Source of the DNA: JAAFJT01 sp043772905
GTDB lineage: Bacteria > Bacteroidota > Bacteroidia > Chitinophagales > Saprospiraceae
Assembly: GCA_043772905.1 (NCBI GenBank)
Contig: JAYVFS010000193.1
Location: 1 to 64,000 of the forward strand
Reading direction: 5' to 3'
Length of the DNA: 64,000 bases
Position 1 is the first letter of the stretch. Every line of letters begins with the position of its first letter. The notes under the pieces were generated by a model. It did no database searches, had not been told where the DNA came from, and saw only the letters and a list, made by a program, of their open reading frames with translations. A program made the position numbers and the translations under genes. Of the stretch, positions 10,030 to 17,950 are shown in pieces.

Positions 10030-10296
10030 ACGTCGGTTTTAAAATTTTTTCGACATTATTTTTTTTAAGCACATTGGTTTTAAAAAATTTCCGACGTTAT
10101 TTTTTTTGAAAACGTTGGTTTTAAAAAATTTCCGACGTTTTTTTTTTGCACACGTCGGTTTTAAAAATTTTCCGACGTTATTTTTTTTGAACACGTCGGT
10201 TTTAAAAATTTTCCGACGTTATTTTTTTAAGCACGTCGGTTTTTGAAAATTTCCGACATTATTTTTTTTAAGCACGTCGGTTTTTGAAAATTTTTA
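10030..10296 (+). repeat. tandem array of about 6.5 hairpin units, 40-41 bp each
   Basis: Units start at 10030, 10071, 10112, 10152, 10193, 10233 and 10274. Each has the plan ACGTCGG, an AT-rich centre, CCGACG, then about eight T. The CGTCGG/CCGACG arms are inverted repeats, so every unit can form a hairpin followed by a T tract, like an intrinsic terminator read on the plus strand. The array lies between the divergent RHS gene and the FN3 protein at 10413. The rest of the 720-base gap is AT-rich and shows nothing else. Confidence 0.9.
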
Positions 10297-10412
10297 ATAA
10301 AAATATGTGAAAATGTAAAATATTATTTTATAAATGACCATTTCGGCATATTATTTGGTATATGCTATTTTGTTATTATATTTTTATTTTATCACTCATA
10401 AATTCCATAAAT

Positions 10413-11039
10413 ATGAGACTTTACATTTCGCGTAAGTTTAAAAAAGACCCAGATGATACATTGTTATCATTCAGTAACACCGTCTATCAAAGAATGACGG
10501 AGGATGTCAAATATGCGTTGTATAAACCGATGGTTGATGACATCAAAGTAAAAAATGCTGACTTTGTTTTGGGCATCGCCAATGCAAAACACGGTGGCAA
10601 AGACCGCAAATCTGATAAAAACGCCTTGCGAGAAGCCCTCATCTGGGTCTTGGAAGATATAGCCATTCAAATTGAGCGCATACCCAATTTGTCGGCTCGT
10701 TTTATTACAGACTCAGGTTTTGAAGTGCGTAAAGCAGAAAAAAAATCAAAAGAGCCTGTAACAGACTTAGGTATTCCTCAAAATTTTATTGCCGTCAATT
10801 TATTTAAGTCGGGCTGTGCACAATTAACTTGGGATGAAGTGGAAAATGCCATCAACTATACTATCCGATTTAAACCGAAATCAGAAACAGTTTGGCAAAA
10901 CGGTCTTTTCAATCACAAAGGCACTTATACTTTTACGCAACTGCAATCAGATACGGTTTATGAGTTCGAGGTCTGCGCTTTGGGTCCCAACGGACTGATT
11001 GGTGAACATGCGACGACTATGCCTATTTATGTGTCTTAG
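10413..11039 (+). CDS. fibronectin type III domain protein
   Basis: The product is 208 residues from ATG 10413, chosen because the upstream extension is a low-complexity AT-rich stretch. The N-terminal half (to about residue 120) is charged and helical and is not a family I recognise. The C-terminal part is one FN3 domain (residues about 123-208) with the usual strand pattern (LTWDEVENAINYTIRFKP ... YEFEVCALGPNG). There is no signal peptide, so it is probably cytoplasmic. It is followed at once by a good intrinsic terminator, so it is transcribed alone. Confidence 0.75.
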   Translation: MRLYISRKFKKDPDDTLLSFSNTVYQRMTEDVKYALYKPMVDDIKVKNADFVLGIANAKHGGKDRKSDKNALREALIWVLEDIAIQIERIPNLSARFITDSGFEVRKAEKKSKEPVTDLGIPQNFIAVNLFKSGCAQLTWDEVENAINYTIRFKPKSETVWQNGLFNHKGTYTFTQLQSDTVYEFEVCALGPNGLIGEHATTMPIYVS

Positions 11040-11062
11040 TGAAAAGTAAAAAAGAAAAATGG

Positions 11063-11095
11063 AAAGTCTCGCTGCATCGTAGCGAGACTTTTTAT
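11063..11095 (+). terminator. intrinsic terminator after the FN3 gene
   Basis: An 11-bp perfect stem (AAAGTCTCGCT at 11063-11073 with AGCGAGACTTT at 11081-11091) closes a 7-base loop and runs into a T-rich tail. Confidence 0.85.
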
Positions 11096-11100
11096 TTTTG
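11093..11100 (+). promoter_or_regulatory. candidate -7 box for ltaE
   Basis: TATTTTTG matches the Bacteroidota -7 element TAnnTTTG and lies 40 bases before the start codon. It overlaps the tail of the preceding terminator, and no clear -33 TTG was picked out. Confidence 0.35.
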
Positions 11101-11139
11101 CGAACTTTACACTTATTTAATAAAAATCAAATCATTGAC

Positions 11140-12159
11140 ATGATAAATCTCATTTCAGATACCATTACCAAACCCACGCCACCGATGCTTGCCGCCATGA
11201 TGCAAGCCGAAGTCGGTGATGACGTATTCGGCACCGACCCCTCAGTAAATGCCCTTGAAGCAATGGCTGCCACTATGTTTGGCAAAGAAGCCGCTTTGTT
11301 TTGCCCTTCTGGCACCATGACCAATCAAATTGCCATAAAAACGCATACGCAACCGATGGAAGAAGTGATTTGCGATGAAAAAAGCCATATTTTTCAATCA
11401 GAAGTCGGTGGTTATGCTTTTCATTCGGGCATAGCCGTCAATTTACTGAGGGGGGAGAATGGCATCGTTGATGTGGAAATGGTCAAAAAAGCGATTCGCC
11501 CCATTGCCGATTGGCAACCCAAAACCAGTTTGGTTGTTTTAGAAAATACCTGTAATCACGGTGGCGGCTCGTATTATACGCTGTCCCAAGTTGAGCCTAT
11601 TACGCAGTTGTGCAAGGAACGGGGTTTGAAATTACACCTCGATGGAGCGCGTATATTCAATGCCCTCGTCGAAACCGGTGAAACGGCTTTGTCGTGGGGT
11701 CATGCTTTTGATTCTATTTCTATCTGCCTGTCCAAAGGTTTGGGTGCGCCGGTGGGGTCATTACTCATTGGCAATCACGATTTTATCAAAAAGGCACGGC
11801 GTATTCGAAAGGCATTTGGTGGCGGTATGCGTCAAGCAGGGTTTTTGGCAGCTGCAGGTATTTATGCCCTTGAAAACAATATTGACCGTTTAAAAATGGA
11901 CAATGACAATGCCCGAAAAACAGGTGAGATACTGAGGGGTCTGAATTTTGTCGAAAACTTGCGTCCAGTCATGACCAATATTGTTATTTTTGATGTTAAA
12001 GCACCGATGACAGGCGATTCATTTTTGAAAAAAATAGCTGCATACGGCGTAGAAGCAGTTTTATTTGGACCCAATACCGTTCGTTTTGTCTTTCATTTGC
12101 ATATAACAGAAAACATGGTTGACGAATTAGCCGTTATTTTGAAAAAGATGGACCACTGA
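11140..12159 (+). CDS. ltaE: low-specificity L-threonine aldolase
   Basis: The 339-residue product is a PLP-dependent fold-type I enzyme that cleaves L-threonine and L-allo-threonine to glycine and acetaldehyde in the cytoplasm. The start at 11140 gives the family-typical opening INLISDTITKPTPPMLAAM. The conserved DDVFGTDPSVNALE, the HLDGARIFNA aspartate and the PLP lysine in SICLSKGLGAPVGS are all present. Two copies of the dispersed ACTGAGGGG word lie inside it, encoding LLRGE and ILRGL. The last codons overlap the start of an intergenic inverted repeat. Confidence 0.93.
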   Translation: MINLISDTITKPTPPMLAAMMQAEVGDDVFGTDPSVNALEAMAATMFGKEAALFCPSGTMTNQIAIKTHTQPMEEVICDEKSHIFQSEVGGYAFHSGIAVNLLRGENGIVDVEMVKKAIRPIADWQPKTSLVVLENTCNHGGGSYYTLSQVEPITQLCKERGLKLHLDGARIFNALVETGETALSWGHAFDSISICLSKGLGAPVGSLLIGNHDFIKKARRIRKAFGGGMRQAGFLAAAGIYALENNIDRLKMDNDNARKTGEILRGLNFVENLRPVMTNIVIFDVKAPMTGDSFLKKIAAYGVEAVLFGPNTVRFVFHLHITENMVDELAVILKKMDH

Positions 12160-12272
12160 TTTAGCTGATACGACAGATTGACGCTGATTTTTTTAATTCC
12201 CTACGGGATGACAATAAAAAATCAGCGTAAATCTGTCAAATCACTTAAATCACTTAAATTCCGTGGTCTCCA
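12150..12272. repeat. intergenic inverted-repeat element (GGACCAC family)
   Basis: Inner arms of 22 bp (12172-12193 and 12216-12237) are reverse complements with one mismatch. Outer sequence begins GGACCACTGATTT and ends with CCGTGGTC, extending the pairing imperfectly. Related GACCACAGATG and CTGATTTGCACTGATT sequence occurs at 16260-16420. Confidence 0.7.
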
Positions 12273-12290
12273 AATAATCAATTATCAGTG

Positions 12291-13328
12291 ATGAAATTTC
12301 TTAAAACACTTTTATTTATCATTCCTCCTTCCCTATTTTTCATGTCTTGCAGCAAATTGCTCATGAAAGCAGACGTGAGTAATACACCTACACATTGTTT
12401 TGAGTCCATGTGGCAAACGGTCAATGATAATTATGCTTTTTTTGATTATAAAAAAATTGACTGGAACAACGTCCACGACCGTTATGCCCCTGCTATCGAA
12501 GATACGATGTCGCAAGACTCTCTTTTTTCAGTGCTTTCGGCTATGTTATATGAGTTAAAAGATGGTCATGTCAACCTCTCAAAAGGAACGGACCGTAGTC
12601 GCAACTGGTCGTGGAAAGACGATTTTCCTGACAATTTTAATCCAAATTTTACACAAAGGCAATACCTCAAAAGTGATTTTCAGTTAACGAATGCCTTAAA
12701 AAATCAGATTTTTGAGGATTCAATCGGCTATATCCGCTACGAGTCATTCGGTCAAAGCGTCTCAGACGACGATTTAGATTATGTATTGAAACGGATGGAA
12801 GAGACCAAAGGCTTGATAATAGATGTGCGCGACAACGGCGGCGGTTCGATGGCAACGATTTTTAAAATCATGAGCCGTTTTGTAGATAAACGTGTGCAAA
12901 TTGGCAATATGCAAACCAAAAACGGCAGTTCTCACAATGATTTTACGAAACCTGTCCCGTTTTATATTCAACCTAAAAAAGGGAAGGTGCAATACCTAAA
13001 CCCCATTGTCGTGTTGATTAATCGCAGTTGCTACTCTGCCACAACGCATTTTGCAGCGTTCATGTCGCTTCTGCCCAATGTGACACTTGTTGGAGACCGT
13101 GCAGGTGGCGGCGGTGGCTTACCGATTTCACGCGACTTGCCAAATGGTTGGCAATACCGTTTTTCAGCAACCATGCAGACATTGCCCGACGGCACGCAAA
13201 TTGAAAGTGGTTTTGACCCCGATATTCCTGTGACGACTGGACCTAAAGAGGAACTTGAAGGAAAAGATGCGATTATTGAAAAGGCTATTGAAGTAATAAA
13301 AACGGAAGCGGCGAAATCGAAGGCTTAG
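12291..13328 (+). CDS. S41-family peptidase lipoprotein
   Basis: The 345-residue product starts at ATG 12291 (a GTG one codon earlier is also in frame). It has a lipoprotein signal (PPSLFFMSCSK), then a tail-specific-protease core: KDGHVNL, the strand LIIDVRDNGGGS, and the nucleophile region NRSCYSATTHFA, where the serine after Tyr is the likely catalytic residue. GDRAGGGGG follows. Members cleave C-terminal tails of envelope proteins. The lipobox places it at the periplasmic face or outer membrane. No PDZ domain is obvious, as in several Bacteroidota members. Confidence 0.88.
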   Translation: MKFLKTLLFIIPPSLFFMSCSKLLMKADVSNTPTHCFESMWQTVNDNYAFFDYKKIDWNNVHDRYAPAIEDTMSQDSLFSVLSAMLYELKDGHVNLSKGTDRSRNWSWKDDFPDNFNPNFTQRQYLKSDFQLTNALKNQIFEDSIGYIRYESFGQSVSDDDLDYVLKRMEETKGLIIDVRDNGGGSMATIFKIMSRFVDKRVQIGNMQTKNGSSHNDFTKPVPFYIQPKKGKVQYLNPIVVLINRSCYSATTHFAAFMSLLPNVTLVGDRAGGGGGLPISRDLPNGWQYRFSATMQTLPDGTQIESGFDPDIPVTTGPKEELEGKDAIIEKAIEVIKTEAAKSKA

Positions 13329-13407
13329 ACAAATTTTAGTATAGAGGCTATCTCAAAAGGGAAAGCTCGTTTTTCTATGCAGAATATTATTAGGTTTTCG
13401 AGCGTCT

Positions 13408-13440
13408 AATCTTAGGAAGGTTTTAAATCTTCCTAAGATT
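13408..13440. terminator. intergenic hairpin
   Basis: A perfect 12-bp stem (AATCTTAGGAAG / CTTCCTAAGATT) has a 9-base loop. It lacks a clean T tract in either direction, so it may be a transcript-stabilising hairpin or weak terminator between the convergent S41 peptidase and pyk genes. Confidence 0.5.
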
Positions 13441-13521
13441 GAACGAATTCCGAAATAAAATTCTGTTTGTGAAATTTGAACGATGTCTTTTAAGACAACT
13501 TCTTGGTCGCCTTTGAAAAAA

Positions 13522-13553
13522 GAAAGGGGGCGCATCTAGCACCCCCTCAGTAT
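13522..13553 (-). terminator. pyk terminator built from a copy of the dispersed word
   Basis: Read on the minus strand, ATACTGAGGGGGTGC is followed by a short loop, GCGCCCCC and a T-rich tail (TTTCTTTTTTC). The G run of the dispersed word forms the 5' arm of the stem. It sits 36 bases beyond the pyk stop codon. Confidence 0.6.
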
Positions 13554-13588
13554 TTTACCCTTCGAAAATATTTCTATTTTGAAAATAA

Positions 13589-15055
13589 TTAATCTACAAC
13601 TGTTACTTTCAACATGTTTGTCCGCAGTTTTTGCGCAATTGGCATTGAACCCGTATTAATGACCACATCACCTACCGACACGTTATTTGTTTCTTTCAAA
13701 ATCTCAATGGTTTCCTCGATTGTTTCGTCCGTCGAAGTGAGTTTATCGTAATAAAAACACTTCACGCCACGCACCAAATTGAGCGTTCCTAACATTTCAC
13801 GACGAGCGGAAAAGATATAAATTTTAGATTTAGGACGATAACTCGAAACTTTAAAGGCAGTATAACCCGACATAGTGAAGCCAATAATCGCTTTGGCATC
13901 CAACTCAACAGACATACGTGCAGCATTTAAACAAACCACATCGTTGATGAAAACACCAGAAGTCTCGTATAAATGCGGACGTTCATGGCGAGCTGGCATT
14001 TTTTCTATCTCTAAAATGATCCGAGTCATTGCTTGAACAGTCTCAACAGGATATTTTCCTGCAGCTGTTTCCGCGCTCAACATCACAGCATCAGCACCAT
14101 CCATAACGGCATTTGCAACGTCAAGAACCTCTGCACGTGTTGGCGAAGGACTTTCAATCATGCTTTCCATCATTTGTGTTGCCACGATAACAGGGCGTGC
14201 GCGTTGGATACATTTTTCGACAATGGTTTTTTGAACCATCGGCAATTTTTCAATCGGAAACTCAACACCCAAGTCACCCCTTGCGACCATAACCGCATTG
14301 GAGGCTTTGATGATGGAATCGAGGTTCTCAACGGCTTCAGGTTTTTCGATTTTTGCACAAATCAAAGCAGGATGATTAACGGCATTGATACGGTCCCGTA
14401 GGTCGAAAATATCCTCTTGACGACGGACAAAAGACAAGGCAATCCAGTTGACGGGCTGCGTCAAAATGAATTCAAGGTCAACTAAGTCCTTCGGTGTCAA
14501 GCACGGAAGCGATGTTTTCGTTTCGGGCAAATTGACTCCTTTTTTACTTTTCAAAATGCCGCCGTAAATAACCCGCATCTTTACTTTCGATATTTTGTCG
14601 GTTTCAACAACCTCAAAAGACAATTTACCGTCGTCTAATAATACTTTTTCACCCACTTCAACGTCTTTGGCAAATTCTTTATAAGACATATAAACATGGT
14701 CTTTTGTGCCAATACAGTCTTCGTTGACGAAAGTAATGATGTCGCCTTCTTTGACTTCCAAACCATCGTTTTCCATCATACCCACACGGAGTTTAGGTCC
14801 TTGCAAATCGGCAAGAATACCTAAGTGTGAGCCATATTTTTCGTTGATATATGTGATGTATTCAATAACTTTCAAGTGAGTAGCATGTTCGCCATGAGAA
14901 AAATTGAGACGAAACACGTTAACGCCTGCCTTAGCCAATTCAAGTAATTGATTATATTCGTTACAAGAAGGACCAACAGTGGCGACGATTTTTGTGTTCT
15001 TTTTGTCAGCGACTGTTAGTGGTTGATACTGCGTTGATTCCATTACAGCTGTCAT
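13589..15055 (-). CDS. pyk: pyruvate kinase
   Basis: The 488-residue product converts phosphoenolpyruvate and ADP to pyruvate and ATP, the last step of glycolysis. Visible hallmarks are KIVATVGPSC near the start, NFSHGEHATH, the active-site CAKIEKPEAVENLD, VMVARGDLGVE and the ATQMMESM segment. Length is normal for the family. The upstream 390 bases hold a candidate -7 box TACTTTCG (one mismatch from consensus, plus-strand 15262-15269) and one dispersed word at 15107. Confidence 0.97.
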   Translation of the reverse strand: MTAVMESTQYQPLTVADKKNTKIVATVGPSCNEYNQLLELAKAGVNVFRLNFSHGEHATHLKVIEYITYINEKYGSHLGILADLQGPKLRVGMMENDGLEVKEGDIITFVNEDCIGTKDHVYMSYKEFAKDVEVGEKVLLDDGKLSFEVVETDKISKVKMRVIYGGILKSKKGVNLPETKTSLPCLTPKDLVDLEFILTQPVNWIALSFVRRQEDIFDLRDRINAVNHPALICAKIEKPEAVENLDSIIKASNAVMVARGDLGVEFPIEKLPMVQKTIVEKCIQRARPVIVATQMMESMIESPSPTRAEVLDVANAVMDGADAVMLSAETAAGKYPVETVQAMTRIILEIEKMPARHERPHLYETSGVFINDVVCLNAARMSVELDAKAIIGFTMSGYTAFKVSSYRPKSKIYIFSARREMLGTLNLVRGVKCFYYDKLTSTDETIEETIEILKETNNVSVGDVVINTGSMPIAQKLRTNMLKVTVVD

Positions 15056-15444
15056 GATTGCGTTTTTATATTTTAAAAAAAAAATTAAATGAGGGTGATT
15101 ATCTAACCCCTCAGTATATAGATTCTAAAATCATTCTACTCATTATTATATCAACGATTTATTTTTAGGAAATTTACATTTTTTATAAAAAAAATGTAAA
15201 AAAACGATAAAAAGATGCTCATTGGAAACTTAATGTGAATTATACACTTAGAATTATTCTGCGAAAGTAGCAGACTTTGTTTAAAAAACAAACTTTCTCT
15301 AAAAGTATTTTTCTAAAAAGGTTTTAATTTAATACTAAATTTACAAAATATTGTTGGTTGTTTTACGCTTCGATAAAACATAAATGCAATCCGATTCTAT
15401 CGGAGATTGAAACCACTTTTGGGCAACAACATTTAATTTTCACT
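15056..15444. other. divergent intergenic region, pyk / 15445 gene
   Basis: This is 389 bases of AT-rich sequence with no supported gene. It holds one dispersed word (15107-15117, minus orientation), poly-A and poly-T tracts, and a TAnnTTCG-like box on the minus strand that could serve pyk. The long leader for pyk (about 200 bases) is unexplained. Confidence 0.6.
15107..15117 (-). repeat. dispersed word copy, intergenic
   Basis: Exact ATACTGAGGGG on the minus strand, 50 bases upstream of the pyk start codon. Confidence 0.9.
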
Positions 15445-16248
15445 ATGAAATCAATAAAAATACTAATTTTCAGTCTCTTTTTTCTCTCTTCTTTAACAGC
15501 ACAAGAGCCACTGACACCACTAGGCGATACCTATTTTTTCCTTGGACTCAGTCTGCCCATTGTCAAAGTACGTGATGAAGGGCACTCTTCACTCATGTAT
15601 CGGGGTTTGAATTCAACCTTAAGAGTGGGCTATGAGCGAGTCGGAAGGGACGTTGTTTCACGCATTGCGCTTAGCTTTGCAACAGGTCAAATCAAACCTA
15701 AAACACGACCCAAGCCTGAAAAACAATTATCAAGTGCGGAAACCAATACGTTTGAAGTCAGCTATGCTTATTATAGACGCATAAACACTGTTTATGATGT
15801 AGAAGGGTGGAATCGGTATTTTGGTGGAGCGATTACGCTGCTATTCGATGGGCGCACCTACAATTTGCCAAGCAATAATCTTTTCGGCTATCAGGCCAAT
15901 TTGTCGCTCAATGCAGGTGGTTTTGTTCAAAAGAAAATCGATAATTCATGGCGATTAAACAATGAACTGTTGACACCGCTTTTAACATTTGCGATGCGCC
16001 CAAGCTTCATTGGTCTTATGCCCATGAAAAGCAATGATTTTTCTGCAAAAAAAGTGATGCAAACGGGTAAAATTGTAACCGTTAATAAGGTTTTTAGATT
16101 GTACAATCGTCTTGGTTTCGACCAACAAATCAATGATCATCGGGCGCGGCGGCTTTCCTATACTTGGGATGGCATTTTGAACAATGTCTCGCGTCCGTTG
16201 CGATCAGTTTCGGCGGGTTTGGGGTATGAAAGTTTGTTTAAAATGTGA
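15445..16248 (+). CDS. exported hypothetical protein, probable outer-membrane barrel
   Basis: The 267-residue product starts at ATG 15445, which gives a clean signal peptide (MKSIKILIFSLFFLSSLTAQ). The mature part has alternating hydrophobic and polar residues, many aromatic and Gly residues, and repeated short strands (FEVSYAYYRR, YQANLSLNAGGFV). This is compatible with a small outer-membrane beta-barrel. I do not recognise a named family. It is transcribed alone and faces convergent DUF1761 across an inverted repeat. Confidence 0.7.
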   Translation: MKSIKILIFSLFFLSSLTAQEPLTPLGDTYFFLGLSLPIVKVRDEGHSSLMYRGLNSTLRVGYERVGRDVVSRIALSFATGQIKPKTRPKPEKQLSSAETNTFEVSYAYYRRINTVYDVEGWNRYFGGAITLLFDGRTYNLPSNNLFGYQANLSLNAGGFVQKKIDNSWRLNNELLTPLLTFAMRPSFIGLMPMKSNDFSAKKVMQTGKIVTVNKVFRLYNRLGFDQQINDHRARRLSYTWDGILNNVSRPLRSVSAGLGYESLFKM

Positions 16249-16309
16249 TATATTTTGCTTGGACCACAGATGCGACTGATTTGCACTGATTTGCACTGAT
16301 TATAAACAA

Positions 16310-16394
16310 GGTATAGTAGACAGACATTCAATTGGTTTTTGCTTTTTTTTGCAAAAAAAAATAAAAAACCAATTGAATGTCTGTCTACTATACC
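16310..16394. repeat. 31-bp perfect inverted repeat
   Basis: Arms 16310-16340 and 16364-16394 are exact reverse complements (GGTATAGTAGACAGACATTC at the left edge). The 23-base loop is itself a T8/A9 tract pair. The flanks are GGACCAC/ACTGATTTGC repeats on the left and CCACTGACCAC on the right. It separates two convergent genes and could act as a bidirectional terminator. Confidence 0.9.
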
Positions 16395-16454
16395 TACTGC
16401 AACCACTGACCACTAAAAAAGTTAGTACCAGTACCTTTTTAGATAGCCTCGTTT

Positions 16455-16958
16455 TTATGCAAAAGCGCAAACCAAACCACCCATCAAAGCCAAAGTAACG
16501 ACCCAATAGCCAGTATGCACAAGGATATAATTACGTCCTTTATCTTCAAACAAACCTAAAATACCGATAACGGGCATGGCAAAAAACAAGGCTGCCAATG
16601 AGCCATGCAACGCACCATGTTTGAATGTACGGAAATTCGAGCCATTCACATCCATAAAGGCTTGTACAGACTTACTTATCTCGGAATTAGGATCCATCAT
16701 GCCCGGGTCATTCATAAAAATAGAATAATAATGCATTTGGTGAATGACTATTGAAGGTATCATAGAAGCAAGCAAAATACCGAATACCAATGTCACGCCG
16801 AAAATGACAGGCATATTGCCGCTTTGTGCTTTTTCTTCGGTCATACCGCTCGCCTTCATCCAAACCGTACCGAGTACTTTTGGATTATACCAAACGAAGC
16901 CTGTGATGAGTGGGATAAGACCCGTGCCCAGAATAATGAGCCAATTGAGATGTTGCAT
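16455..16958 (-). CDS. DUF1761-family membrane protein
   Basis: The 167-residue inner-membrane protein has four hydrophobic segments (about residues 4-24, 50-72, 116-138 and 146-166). The GFVWYNPKVLGTVWMKASGM block following the first helix and the closing VTLALMGGLVCA are typical of DUF1761. No enzymatic role is known. It is preceded on the same strand by a methyltransferase 25 bases away, so the two may be co-transcribed. Confidence 0.8.
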   Translation of the reverse strand: MQHLNWLIILGTGLIPLITGFVWYNPKVLGTVWMKASGMTEEKAQSGNMPVIFGVTLVFGILLASMIPSIVIHQMHYYSIFMNDPGMMDPNSEISKSVQAFMDVNGSNFRTFKHGALHGSLAALFFAMPVIGILGLFEDKGRNYILVHTGYWVVTLALMGGLVCAFA

Positions 16959-16983
16959 AATTGTAAGTTTTTAAAAGAAGTAT

Positions 16984-17739
16984 TTAAATAGTTTTTCGCC
17001 AAGTTGATAAAAGAGAGACACCAACGGGCAGCTTGATAAATCGCCTCAGAAATATATTTTCTGACTTGAAAATGCTGTATAACATACGATTCAATAAATT
17101 GCCCTTGCCAACACTGAAATCTGAAGCCGTTTCGTCAGCCGTTTGTTTTTTCTTCAACGGTAAAATTTTTGCTAAAAAACGAAAGGCAGCAATCGGGAAA
17201 AAGAGCCAAAAGTTGAAATATGTATGAAATATCGGTTCATCTTTCCCTAAAAACAACCCCCTCAGTATGGACGAAGTATAACGCCTAAAATGGTGATTGA
17301 CAAGATCGTGCTCTGACCAAAGGAACATAAAAGCGGGAACAGTGACGCACATCACACCGCCTTGTTTACAAACACGCCGCATCTCGGACACCGCTCGTTT
17401 GTCATCGTCAACGTGTTCGATAACATCAAAAGCACAAACCAAATCGAAGGTATTGTCAGGAAATTCAAGGTCGAGAATTGACCCTTGAAAAATCGGTATT
17501 TTTATCACATCACGGCTGAATTCGTAGCATTCTTTATCAAATTCGAGTGATGTGACATCACCTAACTGCATCAATAGTTCGCTTGACCGCCCTGTTGCCG
17601 CTCCAATATTGAGGATACGAATATTGGGTTGCCCTACGAAAACCCTTTTTAAGTGCGTCAACAGTATCTTACCGCGTGCACGAAACCACCAATGTTCTCG
17701 TTCGAGGTGGTAATATTCTTTATAATAATTTTTTTCCAT
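16984..17739 (-). CDS. class I SAM-dependent methyltransferase
   Basis: The 251-residue product has motif I ILNIGAATGRS (about 41-51), an acidic end of strand 2 (TSLEFD) and motif IV FDLVCAFDVIEHVDDD (about 117-132). The opening KEYYHLEREHWWFRARGKIL is common in Bacteroidota methyltransferases of cell-surface or lipid pathways. The substrate is not evident. A dispersed word lies inside it and encodes SILRGLF. The C-terminal third is hydrophobic and basic, suggesting membrane association. Confidence 0.85.
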   Translation of the reverse strand: MEKNYYKEYYHLEREHWWFRARGKILLTHLKRVFVGQPNIRILNIGAATGRSSELLMQLGDVTSLEFDKECYEFSRDVIKIPIFQGSILDLEFPDNTFDLVCAFDVIEHVDDDKRAVSEMRRVCKQGGVMCVTVPAFMFLWSEHDLVNHHFRRYTSSILRGLFLGKDEPIFHTYFNFWLFFPIAAFRFLAKILPLKKKQTADETASDFSVGKGNLLNRMLYSIFKSENIFLRRFIKLPVGVSLLSTWRKTI

Positions 17740-17879
17740 AATTTATAAAGACAAAGGAACAAAGAAAAAAGGACTTATAAATATCGAATATTGAACAAGG
17801 AAAAGGGAATACCTGAATTTTTGAAAATCTACAAACTCAAATGGTTGGACTCTTTTTTGTTTACAAAACCTTTACACTA

Positions 17880-17891
17880 CCCCCCTCAGTA
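17880..17891 (-). repeat. dispersed word copy, intergenic
   Basis: GTACTGAGGGGGG type on the minus strand (TACTGAGGGGGG), upstream of the PAP2-family lipoprotein and 16 bases before its candidate -7 box. Confidence 0.9.
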
Positions 17892-17906
17892 CCCATTCAT
17901 TTTTCT

Positions 17907-17914
17907 TAGCTTTG
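17907..17914 (+). promoter_or_regulatory. candidate -7 box for the PAP2-family gene
   Basis: TAGCTTTG matches TAnnTTTG and lies 36 bases before ATG 17951. The expected -33 position coincides with the dispersed word at 17880. Confidence 0.4.
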
Positions 17915-17950
17915 CGTCCGTTTATTCAATTATAAAAAAAAGTGACGATA

